Below are positions 29,109 through 37,865 of a stretch of DNA of 64,000 nucleotides, in pieces. The DNA comes from Rhizobium deserti (GTDB lineage: Bacteria; Pseudomonadota; Alphaproteobacteria; Rhizobiales; Rhizobiaceae): NCBI RefSeq assembly GCF_004358025.1, contig NZ_SMTL01000002.1, positions 248,001 to 312,000 on the forward strand, in the 5' to 3' direction. A model generated the notes under the pieces. The model saw only the letters and a list, made by a program, of their open reading frames with translations, did not search any database and had not been told where the DNA came from. The first letter of the stretch is position 1. Each line of letters begins with the position of its first letter. A program made the translations under genes and the position numbers.

Positions 29109-30155
29109 ATGGCTATTGCAAAAGGCTATGCCGCGACCGACGCCACCAAACCGCTGGTGCCCTTTACCTTCGAGCGCCGCGAACCGAATGCCGACGATGT
29201 CGTCATCGACATCAAGTTCGCCGGCATCTGCCATTCCGACATCCATACGGTCCGCAACGAGTGGGGCAATGCGGCATTCCCGATCGTGCCCGGCCACGAG
29301 ATCGCCGGCATCGTTTCCGCCGTCGGCGCCAACGTTACGAAATTCAAGGTAGGCGATCGCGTCGGCGTCGGCTGCTTCGTCGACAGCTGCGTCGGCTGCG
29401 CTTCGCGCGACGTCGACAACGAACAGTATATGCCCGGCCTCGTGCAGACCTATAACAGCGTTGAGGCAGACGGCAAGACGCCGACCCAGGGCGGCTATTC
29501 CGACCATATCGTCGTCAAGGAAGGCTATGTCCTGTCGATCCCGGACAACCTGCCGCTCGATGCGTCCGCGCCGCTGCTTTGCGCAGGCATCACGCTTTAC
29601 TCACCGCTGCATCACTGGAATGCCGGACCGGGCAAGAAGGTCGCCATCGTCGGCATGGGCGGCCTCGGCCACATGGGCGTCAAGATCGGTGCCGCCATGG
29701 GCGCGGATATCACCGTTCTTTCCCAGACCCTGTCCAAGAAGGACGATGGCCTGAAGCTCGGCGCCAAGGAATACTACGCCACCAGCGACGCGGAAACCTT
29801 CACGAAGCTCGCGGGCACGTTCGACCTGATCATCTGCACGGCCGGCGTGGCGATCGACTGGAACGCCTATCTCGGCCTCCTGAAGGTCAACGGCTCTATG
29901 GTCATCGTCGGCGCTCCGGAACATGCCATCCCCGTGCACGCCTTCTCGCTGATCCCTGGCCGCAAGAGCCTTTCCGGCTCGATGATCGGCTCGATCAAGG
30001 AAACCCAGGAAATGTTGGATTTCTGCGGCAAGCACAACATCGTCTCCGAAATCGAGACGATCAACATCCAGGACGTCAATGAAGCCTATGAGCGCGTCCT
30101 GAAGAGCGACGTTCGCTACCGCTTCGTCATCGACATCGCCTCGCTGGCTGCTTGA
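29109..30155 (+). CDS. Zinc-type alcohol/aldehyde dehydrogenase (YahK/CAD-like), structural zinc site altered
   Basis: 348 residues of the medium-chain dehydrogenase family, NADP-dependent aldehyde reductase branch. Catalytic zinc ligands are intact: GICHSDIH (Cys), GHEIAG (His-Glu) and LLCAGITLY (Cys). The cofactor motif is [10 protein letters not shown]. The structural zinc lobe normally has four cysteines in a CxxCxxC-x7-C pattern; here the loop reads [19 protein letters not shown], so the third and fourth are lost. ATG 29109 follows GGAG; an ATG at 29094 is less likely. The divergent AraC gene is its probable regulator. Confidence 0.87.
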   Translation: MAIAKGYAATDATKPLVPFTFERREPNADDVVIDIKFAGICHSDIHTVRNEWGNAAFPIVPGHEIAGIVSAVGANVTKFKVGDRVGVGCFVDSCVGCASRDVDNEQYMPGLVQTYNSVEADGKTPTQGGYSDHIVVKEGYVLSIPDNLPLDASAPLLCAGITLYSPLHHWNAGPGKKVAIVGMGGLGHMGVKIGAAMGADITVLSQTLSKKDDGLKLGAKEYYATSDAETFTKLAGTFDLIICTAGVAIDWNAYLGLLKVNGSMVIVGAPEHAIPVHAFSLIPGRKSLSGSMIGSIKETQEMLDFCGKHNIVSEIETINIQDVNEAYERVLKSDVRYRFVIDIASLAA

Positions 30156-30176
30156 GCTAGCGGCAGTCGACATGGA

Positions 30177-30208
30177 AAGGGCGGCTGCAAGGCTGCCCTT
30201 CTTGTTTC
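30177..30208 (+). terminator. Terminator after alcohol dehydrogenase gene
   Basis: AAGGGCGGC pairs imperfectly with GGCTGCCCTT across a small loop (30177-30200) and is followed by CTTGTTTC. It lies 21 bases after the stop and touches the end of the convergent hxlR-type gene. Confidence 0.6.
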
Positions 30209-30617
30209 AAGCGAGCTCGCTTTGGTCGTATTTCTCCCGTGCAGCCCTTACCAACGCGTGATTGTCGCCTGCCCATTGCAGCACCTTGGACAAGGGCTCG
30301 AACAGGGAACGGCCGAGATCGGTCATCCGGTATTCGACGCTCGGCGGCTTGGTCGGGAATACCTCCCGGTCGATATAGCCGTCGCGCTGCAGGTCGCGCA
30401 GCGTCTGGGTCAGCATCCTCTGCGAAATGTCCGGTACCAGGCGACGCAATTCGCCGAAACGATAGGGTCTTTTGGCAAGCGCCTCCAGGATCAGCGTCGA
30501 CCACTTGCCGGCGATCCGATCGATGACATCGCGCACGGGGCAGTTCCCCGCATCCCGGCCGGGCGTATCGCAGGGCTTGCCGATGGGCTTTTGGGCGCGG
30601 TCTGGATTTGCGATCAC
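30207..30617 (-). CDS. HxlR-family winged-helix transcriptional regulator
   Basis: 136 residues of the HxlR/YodB type: CPVRDVIDRIAGKWSTLILEAL near residue 26, the recognition region FGELRRLVPDISQRMLTQTLRDLQRDG, and the wing YIDREVFPTKPPSVEYRMTDLG. The N-terminal cysteine before PVRD is the position used for electrophile or redox sensing in YodB-type members. It is divergent from the NmrA/QorB-like quinone reductase gene, a frequent partner of HxlR regulators, which makes quinone or electrophile sensing the likely job. GTG at 30617 is chosen for the GAAGGAA site; longer versions are possible. Confidence 0.88.
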   Translation of the reverse strand: MIANPDRAQKPIGKPCDTPGRDAGNCPVRDVIDRIAGKWSTLILEALAKRPYRFGELRRLVPDISQRMLTQTLRDLQRDGYIDREVFPTKPPSVEYRMTDLGRSLFEPLSKVLQWAGDNHALVRAAREKYDQSELA

Positions 30618-30688
30618 TTGGGTGGTTCCTTCAAGGTAACGATCTCCCTCAAAACTGCCTCCTTTACAGATCTTCGTCAATTCCTATT

Positions 30689-30712
30689 CTAGCGCTAGTC
30701 TCTTTTTGAGAC
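30689..30712. promoter_or_regulatory. Overlapping inverted repeats in the hxlR-qorB divergent region
   Basis: CTAGCGCTAG (30689-30698, perfect palindrome) abuts GTCTC-TTTTT-GAGAC (30698-30712, 5-bp arms). Both lie between the two divergent starts (30617 and 30757) and are candidates for the HxlR operator. Confidence 0.45.
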
Positions 30713-30756
30713 CAATCACCGCGCCCGGCATATGCCGGCATTAGAAGGAAGTTGAT

Positions 30757-31644
30757 ATGGCCAGGATCCTGGTAACCGGAGCTGCAGGGCAACTCGGCAA
30801 GGCGACAATTCGTCACCTGCTGGAGACATTGAGGATTGCGCCCAGCGACATCATCGCGGCCAGCCGTGACTCTTCCAAACTCGCGCATTTTAAAGAGCAA
30901 GGGATTGAAACGCGGATTGCAGATTTTGACGACGAAGCGGGGCTTGAAAAGGCTTTTGCAGGCGTCGACCGCCTGCTGGTCATCTCGACGGACGAGCTTG
31001 CGGTACCCGGCAAGCGCCTCGTGCAGCACAAGGCTGCGGTTTCGGCCGCTGTCAAAGCCGGCGTCGGCCATGTCGTTTATACGTCGATGCCGAATCCGGA
31101 CAAGTCACTGGTCACATTCGCACCCGACCATCTGGGCACGGAAGAAGCGGTCAAGGCAAGCGGGATCCCGTACACCATCCTGCGAAATTCCTGGTATCAC
31201 GACAATTATCTGATGGCCATGCCGCACCATTTGCAGACCGGCACCTGGTACACGGCCATGGGCAGCGGCAAGATCGCCAACATTTCCCGCGACGACTGCG
31301 CCCGGGCCGCGGCGGCCGCCCTTGCCTCTCCTCCCGCCGGCAATCAGGTCCTGACGTTGACGGGTTCAAAATCGCTGACTGCCGAAGAAATCGGTGCGCT
31401 GGCGGCGACCGCAAGCGGCAAGTCCCTGGACGTTGTACAGGTGACCGACGAGCAGCTTGGACAAGGTTTGGCCGGGGCAGGTCTGCCGGACTTCGTGGTC
31501 AAGATGTTGGTTTCGGCGGATGCCAATGTGCGGGCGGGTAACTTCGACCTGGTGACGGATCATTTCCGGTCCTTGACGGGCGTCGAGCCACAGAGCCTGG
31601 AAGACTATTTCGTGGCGCACAGGGCCGCCTTGGCCGCAGGTTAG
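30757..31644 (+). CDS. NmrA-like NAD(P)H:quinone oxidoreductase (QorB-like)
   Basis: 295 residues with an N-terminal Rossmann fold (MARILVTGAAGQLGKATI) and the atypical SDR layout of QorB/NmrA proteins. VVYTSMPNPDKSL and ILRNSWYHDNYL correspond to the substrate side. QorB reduces quinones with NADPH and protects against electrophiles. The divergent HxlR gene and palindromes between the two starts suggest induction by quinone-like compounds. GAAGGAAG lies before the ATG. No catalytic YxxxK pair is needed in this family. Confidence 0.87.
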   Translation: MARILVTGAAGQLGKATIRHLLETLRIAPSDIIAASRDSSKLAHFKEQGIETRIADFDDEAGLEKAFAGVDRLLVISTDELAVPGKRLVQHKAAVSAAVKAGVGHVVYTSMPNPDKSLVTFAPDHLGTEEAVKASGIPYTILRNSWYHDNYLMAMPHHLQTGTWYTAMGSGKIANISRDDCARAAAAALASPPAGNQVLTLTGSKSLTAEEIGALAATASGKSLDVVQVTDEQLGQGLAGAGLPDFVVKMLVSADANVRAGNFDLVTDHFRSLTGVEPQSLEDYFVAHRAALAAG

Positions 31645-31718
31645 GTAGTGGATTGCATTTCTTCATATGATGCGATAATTAGTAGTTGATACTAATTTCG
31701 ATGTAATACGGAGAACAA

Positions 31719-32435
31719 ATGCGCAGGATCGGCTTGATTGGTGGGATGAGCTTTGAGAGTACGGCCGTCTACTATCGGCTGATCAACGAGGCGGTGCGGG
31801 CGCGACTGGGTGGCCTTGCCTCGGCGGATCTCGTTCTCCATTCGGTCAATTTCACCGAAATCGTCGACATGCAAAAGGCCGGCCGCTGGGACCTGGCGGC
31901 CGAGCATCTGAGCAAGAGCGCTGCCGACTTGCAGGCGGCCGGTGCGACCTGCGTGCTGATCTGCACCAATACCATGCATCTGATTGCGCCCCAGATCCAG
32001 AACGCATGCGGCATTCCAGTAATCCACATCATCGATGAGACGGCGCAGGCCTTGAAGACACGCGGGCTGCGGCGTCCGCTTCTGCTTGCCACCCGCTACA
32101 CGATGGAGCACGGCTTTTATTCCGAGCGGATGAAAGCGCAGGGCATCGAGGTCATGGTGCCGGATGCCGATGATCGTACCGACATTCACGATATTATTTT
32201 CACCGAGTTGTGCGCCGGAAGGGTCGAAGATGCGTCGCGCCTGAGAACGACCGCGATGATCGACAAAGCCAAGGCCGCAGGCGCCGACAGCATCATCCTG
32301 GGATGCACTGAAATCTGCCTGCTGCTCGATCCGTCCGACCTGCCGCTACCGGGCGTCGACTCCACCGCAATCCATGCACAGGCAGCCGTCGATTTCGCGC
32401 TTGGCAAGATGGAAGCAGAGCGCTCCGCTGCTTAA
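31719..32435 (+). CDS. Aspartate/glutamate racemase-family protein (RacX/YgeA-like)
   Basis: 238 residues of the PLP-independent amino acid racemase fold. The two catalytic cysteines appear in the expected places: LICTNTMH near residue 84 and LGCTEI near 195. GLIGGMSFESTAVYYRLINE at the start matches the aspartate racemase and YgeA branch. Such enzymes produce D-amino acids or broad-specificity racemates; the substrate here is not determined. The gene ends 20 bases before the convergent NDH-2 gene. Confidence 0.87.
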   Translation: MRRIGLIGGMSFESTAVYYRLINEAVRARLGGLASADLVLHSVNFTEIVDMQKAGRWDLAAEHLSKSAADLQAAGATCVLICTNTMHLIAPQIQNACGIPVIHIIDETAQALKTRGLRRPLLLATRYTMEHGFYSERMKAQGIEVMVPDADDRTDIHDIIFTELCAGRVEDASRLRTTAMIDKAKAAGADSIILGCTEICLLLDPSDLPLPGVDSTAIHAQAAVDFALGKMEAERSAA

Positions 32436-32455
32436 AGCCGACAGCCGCGCGCTGC

Positions 32456-33721
32456 TCAGGAGTTATCCTTCAGCGTTTCTTTCTGGGTGATCAGCCGCGC
32501 GCTGTGCTGCCCCGAGAGGTAGATCCAGAGCCAGCTCCAAGCGACGGCCAGACGCGATCGGGTGCCGATCAGGAAGTAGATATGGGCGAGCCCCCATATC
32601 CACCATGCGATTGCACCGGTCAGTTTGATCCGGCCAAAGTCAATGACCGCAGCACGCTTGCCGATGGTGGCAAGGCTTCCCTGGTGGCGGTACCTGAACG
32701 GCGAAACGGTGGGATCACCCGCAAGCCTGGCCTTGATTACCTTGGCGACATAGGAGCCCTGCTGCTTGGCCGCCGGCGCAATGCCGGGAACCGGCTTGCC
32801 GTCCTCGCCCAAGACCAGCGCCGTGTCGCCGATGATGAAGATATTGTCGTCTCCCTCAATGGTCAGGTCCGGCTTGACATGCGCGCGACCGGCGCGGTCA
32901 GCCGCTGCATTTACCCATTGCGCCGCCGGCGATGCCTGCACACCGGCCGCCCAGATGACGGTGCGGCAGGGAATGAAGGTCTCGCCGATGGTGACGCCCT
33001 CTTCGGTGATGGCTGTCACGGGCTGCCCCAGGCGTACGTCCACGCCCAGCTTTTCCAGGGCCCGCTTGGCATAGGCCGACAAACTTTCGGTAAAGGCAGG
33101 CAGGATGCGCGGCCCGGCCTCGAGCAGAAGCACGCGGGTTCGGGTCGTGTCGATCTTGCGAAATTCCGGCGGCAGAACCGTATTGGCGAGTTCCGCAATC
33201 ATGCCCGCAAGCTCCACCCCCGTCGGACCGGCGCCTATAATGGCAAAGGTCAAGAGCGCGTCCATCTCCGCTGTTTTTTCGGCGATCTCGGCCTTTTCGA
33301 AAGCCAGCAGAATGCGCCGCCGGATCGTCGTGGCGTCTTCCAGCGTCTTCAGGCCCGGTGCGACGCCTTCCCACTCGTCACGGCCGAAATAGGCGTGCCG
33401 GGCCCCGGTCGCCAGAACCAGTGTGTCATAGGCTAGTTGCCTGCCCGATTTGAGCCTTACCGTCCTAGCCTGCCGGTCGACGCCCAGAACTTCGTCCAGG
33501 ACGGTGGTGACTTCTTTTCGCTCCCGATAGAGCAGACGGATAGGCCAGGCGATTTCCGAAGTTGCCAGCACTGTGGTTGCCACCTGGTAAAGCAGCGGCT
33601 GAAAAAGGTGGTGGTTGCGTCTATCGACCAGAGTGATGTCGACCGGCGCGGCGCGAAGACCGTGCACGAGGCTGAGGCCACCAAATCCACCCCCGACGAC
33701 GACAACCTTATGTTCTGCCAT
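32456..33721 (-). CDS. ndh: Type II NADH dehydrogenase (NDH-2)
   Basis: 421 residues of a single-subunit flavoprotein that passes electrons from NADH to quinone without pumping protons. Two dinucleotide-binding folds are visible: VVVGGGFGGLSLVHGL (FAD) at the start and FAIIGAGPTGVELAGMIAEL (NADH) near 165. FIIGDTALV is the second FAD site, and AKQQGSYVAKVI is the quinone-side motif of NDH-2. The C-terminal hydrophobic helix WWIWGLAHIYFLIGTRSRLAVAWSWLWIYL would anchor it to the membrane. A perfect inverted repeat sits 31 bases upstream of the start. Confidence 0.92.
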   Translation of the reverse strand: MAEHKVVVVGGGFGGLSLVHGLRAAPVDITLVDRRNHHLFQPLLYQVATTVLATSEIAWPIRLLYRERKEVTTVLDEVLGVDRQARTVRLKSGRQLAYDTLVLATGARHAYFGRDEWEGVAPGLKTLEDATTIRRRILLAFEKAEIAEKTAEMDALLTFAIIGAGPTGVELAGMIAELANTVLPPEFRKIDTTRTRVLLLEAGPRILPAFTESLSAYAKRALEKLGVDVRLGQPVTAITEEGVTIGETFIPCRTVIWAAGVQASPAAQWVNAAADRAGRAHVKPDLTIEGDDNIFIIGDTALVLGEDGKPVPGIAPAAKQQGSYVAKVIKARLAGDPTVSPFRYRHQGSLATIGKRAAVIDFGRIKLTGAIAWWIWGLAHIYFLIGTRSRLAVAWSWLWIYLSGQHSARLITQKETLKDNS

Positions 33722-33751
33722 GATACCATTCCCGAGATGACTGAGTTCAGC

Positions 33752-33772
33752 CTATGCTGCAACGCAGCATAG
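33752..33772. promoter_or_regulatory. Inverted repeat upstream of ndh (CTATGCTGC-AAC-GCAGCATAG)
   Basis: A perfect 9-bp inverted repeat with a three-base spacer, between pdxJ (stop 33805) and ndh (start 33721), both on the minus strand. It could be an operator in the ndh promoter or a hairpin at the pdxJ message end; the absence of a T tract argues against a terminator. Confidence 0.45.
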
Positions 33773-33804
33773 ATGTAGCGGCATCCGAGACAGATAAAAC
33801 TGTG

Positions 33805-34557
33805 TCAGATCGTCTGCCCGCAGGCGCGACAGAAGCGCCGAACGGTTTCCGCCATGCCATGTTCCAGCGCATCGGCCGTCAAGCCATGGCCGATCGAGAC
33901 TTCGGCCATATCCGGGATGCGCTTGACCAGCGGCGGCAGGTTGGCGACCGTCAGGTCGTGGCCGGCATTGACGCCCAGACCTTCGGCGAAAGCGGCATCC
34001 GCAGTGCGGCCCAAAGCCTCAAGCATGGCTGCAGCACGTTCCGGATCGTCGTAGCAGCCGCCATAGGGACCCGTATAAAGCTCGATCCGGTCAGCACCGG
34101 TTGCTTTTGCAAGCTTCACCGCCTCGACATCGCCGTCACCATCGGCAAACAGGGAAACACGCATTCCCTTCGCCTTCAGCCGGGCAACGATCGGCTTCAG
34201 CATCTCGCCGGTGGCGCGGAAATCAAAGCCGTGGTCGGATGTCGCCTGGCTGGGATCGTCAGGAACAAGCGTCACCTGCTCTGGCTCGATCCGCTCGCAC
34301 AGGGCCAGGAAGTCTTCGCTGGGATAGCCCTCGATATTGAATTCGGCTTGTGGAAATTCGTCGTCGATCAAAGCGCGCAGCACCGGCAGGTCGGAAAAGC
34401 GGATATGGCGCTGGTCCGGCCGCGGGTGGACGGTCAGCCCTGCCGCGCCCGCCTGGAGGGCGATACGTCCTAAACCCTCGACGCTTGGCCATGGCAGGTC
34501 GCGACGATTGCGCAACATGGCGACGGCATTGACGTTGACGGAAAGCTGGGTCGGCAT
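33805..34557 (-). CDS. pdxJ: Pyridoxine 5'-phosphate synthase
   Basis: 250 residues of a TIM-barrel enzyme that joins 1-deoxyxylulose 5-phosphate with aminoacetone phosphate to make pyridoxine phosphate in the DXP-dependent vitamin B6 route. Seen: [15 protein letters not shown] at the start, [15 protein letters not shown] with its active-site histidine, the [10 protein letters not shown] glutamate, [19 protein letters not shown], and the phosphate-binding [10 protein letters not shown] and [13 protein letters not shown]. All are standard for PdxJ. ndh lies downstream on the same strand, 83 bases away. Confidence 0.96.
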   Translation of the reverse strand: MPTQLSVNVNAVAMLRNRRDLPWPSVEGLGRIALQAGAAGLTVHPRPDQRHIRFSDLPVLRALIDDEFPQAEFNIEGYPSEDFLALCERIEPEQVTLVPDDPSQATSDHGFDFRATGEMLKPIVARLKAKGMRVSLFADGDGDVEAVKLAKATGADRIELYTGPYGGCYDDPERAAAMLEALGRTADAAFAEGLGVNAGHDLTVANLPPLVKRIPDMAEVSIGHGLTADALEHGMAETVRRFCRACGQTI

Positions 34558-34900
34558 AGCGGCGTCTTCCAGAGTCAGAAAGTGTTGACATCGCTTTTAG
34601 AACATCGCCACCAGCCGCGCCACCAGCTTTGCGAAAATGCAGCCCCAGATAGTTTTAGTAGACGATAAATCACGAGGTCGAGGTACTACCAATTCGTAAA
34701 ATTTAACGTAGTTTAGGAACACAGAACCCGCCGACAAGGCTGAAAGCGGCGAAACTACAGCGGCGGCGGCGAGTTCTATCACTCTTTTCTGCCCGGTCAC
34801 CATGTTGCTGGGCTTGGACTGAACTTTAGACTTGGCGCTGAGGCGCGCAACCGCAGGCAGTGCATTTCGAGATAACCATTCGCAGGACGGAGGAGATCCC
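34558..34900. other. Non-coding region between pdxJ and the MerR-type gene
   Basis: About 340 bases with no supported gene. A 68-codon reading on the minus strand (34597-34803) begins with an ATG that lacks a ribosome site and continues an open frame antisense to the regulator, so I do not call it. Base use around 34660-34730 is AT-richer and probably holds promoters for both flanking genes. Confidence 0.5.
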
Positions 34901-35587
34901 ATGCGAAAGGATGCAATTGCAGCAGTTCCGGGAACTGATACTGGCGGCGGCATTCCGCGCAGGGGCTTCATTCCGCGCACTGGCCTCCGTCTCGATGTTC
35001 CGGACGAACCACTCGCGATCGCGGATATGGCCGACTTCTTTGGGGTCACCCACCGCACCCTTCATTTCTATGAGGAGAAGGGCCTGATTTCGGCCGGTCG
35101 CTCCGGTCCGATGCGGACCTATGGGATTGAAGACATAGAGCGTATGGCCGTCATCAATGCCTGCCGAGAGATCGGCATTTCCATCGCGGTCATCCAGGAG
35201 ATGATGGAGGAAGTGGATGGCGCGGCCTCGCAGGTGGAGGCGGACAAGATTTTCCGGAGCGTGCTGACGCGACGCAAGCGCGAATTGACGGCGGACACGT
35301 CGCATATCCGCCGGCAGGTGCAGCAAATCCAGACCATGCTCCTCAACGAAGCGGAGGAGGACCGGCCTGCGCCCAGTGGAAACGAGTCGCCGGCACTGAC
35401 GGAACTGGAAAACCAGTGCCTGCTTTTTATGGCCGAGGGCTATTCGGCGCCGCGCCTTGCGCGCACTTTGGATGTGGATGCAGACGAACTGCTGGCGCTT
35501 GAAAGCGCCATTATCCGAAAGCTCGATGCGACGAACCGCTTCCAGGCCGTTGCCAAGGCGCTGCTGCTCGGCATGATCCCGGATTGA
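34901..35587 (+). CDS. MerR-type regulator with a second, LuxR-like HTH at the C-terminus
   Basis: 228 residues. After a 40-residue tail, a MerR-type HTH is clear (LAIADMADFFGVTHRTLHFYEEKGLISAGRSGPMRTY, about 43-79), followed by the MerR dimer helix (to about 140). The last 60 residues read LTELENQCLLFMAEGYSAPRLA, then a DADELLALESAIIRKLDATNRFQAVAKALLLGMI stretch, closely following the GerE/LuxR HTH pattern with its terminal helix. The protein therefore appears to carry two DNA-binding domains and no metal-binding cysteines. ATG 34901 follows GGAGGAGATC. Confidence 0.82.
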   Translation: MRKDAIAAVPGTDTGGGIPRRGFIPRTGLRLDVPDEPLAIADMADFFGVTHRTLHFYEEKGLISAGRSGPMRTYGIEDIERMAVINACREIGISIAVIQEMMEEVDGAASQVEADKIFRSVLTRRKRELTADTSHIRRQVQQIQTMLLNEAEEDRPAPSGNESPALTELENQCLLFMAEGYSAPRLARTLDVDADELLALESAIIRKLDATNRFQAVAKALLLGMIPD

Positions 35588-35603
35588 TCAGCCGACGACG
35601 ACC

Positions 35604-36725
35604 TTAGCGCACGACAGTCAGCGTTTCGGCGGCGCGGGTGATCGCAGTATAAAGCCAGCGCTCGCGGGTGTCGCGGAAGGCCCAGCTTTCGTCGAACAGC
35701 ACGACATTGTTCCACTGCGAACCCTGCGCCTTGTGAACCGTCAGCGCATAGCCATAATCAAATTCGTCGTAGCGCTTGCGGGTTGTCCAGGGAATCTCGT
35801 CCTCGCTCTCGAAAGCCTGCTTCAAAAGCTTGATCTTGGCCGCGCCGCGATCCATGTCGTCGTCTTCCGGCCGGATCATCAGATTAATGCCTGGTTTGAC
35901 GGTCTCGCGCGATGAACTCATCACCTGCCAAAGCGAACCGTTCAGCAAGCCCTTCACCTGATCATTGCGCAGGCAGACCAGCTTGTCGCCTGATTGTGGA
36001 TAGTCCGCCGAAAAGCCCTTTAATTCCCGAAGCCGCTGATTGTAGCGCTTGCGGGTCTTGTTGGTGCCGACGAGAACCTGGTCCGCTTCCATGACCAGCG
36101 GCTGGGTCACCTCATTGCGGGAAATGACCTTGGCCGTACCGTAATCGCCATACATCAGCTCCTTGCCCTCGCGCACGTCCATGGCAAGCTTGATGATCGG
36201 GTTGTCGTGCGCCTGCCGGTGAATATCGGTGAGCAGATAATCCGGCTCCTGCTCGGTGAAGAAGCCTCCCCCCGTCACCGGCGGCAACTGGCCCGGATCC
36301 CCGAGAACCAGGATCGGCGTCCCGAAACTCATCAGGTCCCTGCCAAGTGCTTCGTCCACCATCGAGCATTCATCGATGATGATCAGCGCCGCCTTGGCGA
36401 GCGGGCTCTGCCGGTTGATGGAAAACATCGGGGAAATCGAAGTCTTGCCTGCCTCGTCCTCGACCGCTTCTTCGCCTCTCGGGCGATAGATCAGCGAATG
36501 AATGGTTTTGGCATTGCGCGCGCCGCGGGCCCGCAGCACCTGGGCCGCCTTGCCGGTAAAGGCCGCAAACAGCACCTCTCCATCGACATGTTCGGCGAAG
36601 TGCTTGGCGAGCGTGGTCTTGCCGGTACCGGCATAGCCGAACAGCCTGAAGACTTGGCGTCCGCCCTCCTTCAGCCAGCGTGAAACAGCCTTGAGGGCTT
36701 CGTCCTGTTGCGGTGCAAATTGCAT
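35604..36725 (-). CDS. RecD-like SF1B DNA helicase (Dda-like)
   Basis: 373 residues of a short ATP-dependent DNA helicase. Motif I is GYAGTGKTTLAKHF (about 30-43), motif II IIIDECSMVDEAL, motif III LGDPGQLPPV, motif V ALTVHKAQGSQW, and motif VI YTAITRAAETL. The layout is that of the RecD/Dda branch (5'-3' polarity) but without the RecD N-terminal regions, so it is a free-standing helicase, not part of RecBCD. Role in replication or repair is inferred from the family only. It ends 17 bases after the convergent regulator's stop. Confidence 0.88.
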   Translation of the reverse strand: MQFAPQQDEALKAVSRWLKEGGRQVFRLFGYAGTGKTTLAKHFAEHVDGEVLFAAFTGKAAQVLRARGARNAKTIHSLIYRPRGEEAVEDEAGKTSISPMFSINRQSPLAKAALIIIDECSMVDEALGRDLMSFGTPILVLGDPGQLPPVTGGGFFTEQEPDYLLTDIHRQAHDNPIIKLAMDVREGKELMYGDYGTAKVISRNEVTQPLVMEADQVLVGTNKTRKRYNQRLRELKGFSADYPQSGDKLVCLRNDQVKGLLNGSLWQVMSSSRETVKPGINLMIRPEDDDMDRGAAKIKLLKQAFESEDEIPWTTRKRYDEFDYGYALTVHKAQGSQWNNVVLFDESWAFRDTRERWLYTAITRAAETLTVVR

Positions 36726-36847
36726 GACGTGGACTAGGCAGGATTCTGACTACGAGCGCAATAGGAAAGAACGAAAGAGGATCAAAGCCTCACAGTTCTC
36801 GGCGCTCATGTCAGACTATGCCGCAGCTGTCCATGAAGACTGATTGA

Positions 36848-37213
36848 TTATCGCAGCGGATCATTGGCAAGCTGAATGGGCTGCCCATGTGGTGTCGCTT
36901 CGGCGGCCCTTTGCCAGCTTGCCTGCAGACCCCGGATCTGCGTATCATCGGCAAGTCCCTTGTCGACCAGCAGCTTCGATAAGGCCGCGACCCAGCAGTC
37001 GAAATAATCGCTGCCATCCTGCGCCCGTCCCGGCTTGTGCACCTCCGACGAAAGCGCGGCTGCCCACTCGCTCCAGCCGAACAAGCCATTTTGGTGGAGA
37101 TGCACGGTCATGGCAAAGGCCTCTGCCGCCCAGGGCTCCGGAAATACCGGCTCTCCCTCGTTCGATTTCGGCAGGCCGGGAGACTGAACCAGATCGGGCA
37201 GAGTTTCACACAC
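36848..37213 (-). CDS. Nitrile hydratase accessory/activator protein (P14K-like)
   Basis: About 121 residues resembling the small activator subunit of cobalt nitrile hydratases: FPEPWAAEAFAMTVHLHQNGLFGWSEWAAALSSEVH is the shared fold with the N-terminal half of the beta subunit. These proteins form a complex with the alpha subunit and help load cobalt and oxidise the ligand cysteines. The start is uncertain: GTG at 37213 overlaps the beta-gene stop by eight bases and has GGAGAG 12 bases ahead, while ATG 37237 overlaps by 32 bases and has no ribosome site. It is the last gene of the operon. Confidence 0.82.
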   Translation of the reverse strand: MCETLPDLVQSPGLPKSNEGEPVFPEPWAAEAFAMTVHLHQNGLFGWSEWAAALSSEVHKPGRAQDGSDYFDCWVAALSKLLVDKGLADDTQIRGLQASWQRAAEATPHGQPIQLANDPLR

Positions 37214-37865
37214 GCTCAAGATAGCTCTCCCAGGCATCAATCGACACCGTCAGCGTGGGATCAGCGCCCTCGCCCCAAATTTCAGTGGCGTCGAACACAA
37301 CTGTATAAACCCATTGCGGGCTTTCGCCCTTGCTATGGGCGTTGTCGTCCGGGAAAACGAAGGATCCCTGCACCGCTTCAACAATGCCGCTCTTCGCACG
37401 CGCATAGCGCGGCAGCCGCGTATGGGTTTCCGGGTTGAAGTTTCGGGTCCGCACGCGATCGCCAGGCTTGAAAAACGGCTCTGTCCCAATCGACCGATCG
37501 CAAGGACCGCCCTTGGCGAGCACGCCGGCCACCATGTCCGCCTTCAGCACCCGCTTCGGTACTGCCGGCTCGATTTGCATCACGCCGGCATCGACCTCCT
37601 CCCGCGTCGCAAAGCCATGCCGTTCCAGCAGCACTTCCAACGCACGGGTCCAGATCTCGTAATAGCTTGCGGCAAGGTAGTCCGCGGGTGGAATGTTTTC
37701 GCGGGCGTGCCTGCTTTCGTCAATCGTCCAGGCTCCAAAGGCACCGCAGGAGAGCGTCAGGCCAAGCGCCCGCTTTTCCCATTCCGCATGGAAATAGGGC
37801 TCGTCCGTTTCCGGCGCGACAAGCCCGAAACCCATCTGGCCACCAAGGTCGTGAGGTCCGTTCAT
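37206..37865 (-). CDS. nthB: Nitrile hydratase beta subunit
   Basis: 219 residues. [16 protein letters not shown] is the hallmark start, and [35 protein letters not shown] is the first domain helix set. The C-terminal SH3-like half contains [31 protein letters not shown], also typical. With the alpha subunit it hydrates nitriles to amides. The start ATG overlaps the alpha stop as ATGA, showing tight translational coupling for equal subunit supply. Confidence 0.93.
   Translation of the reverse strand: MNGPHDLGGQMGFGLVAPETDEPYFHAEWEKRALGLTLSCGAFGAWTIDESRHARENIPPADYLAASYYEIWTRALEVLLERHGFATREEVDAGVMQIEPAVPKRVLKADMVAGVLAKGGPCDRSIGTEPFFKPGDRVRTRNFNPETHTRLPRYARAKSGIVEAVQGSFVFPDDNAHSKGESPQWVYTVVFDATEIWGEGADPTLTVSIDAWESYLERV

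Noticed and set aside
34597..34803. 68-codon minus-strand frame with a hydrophobic end
   Set aside because: No ribosome site, no family, and the frame runs on antisense into the regulator gene.
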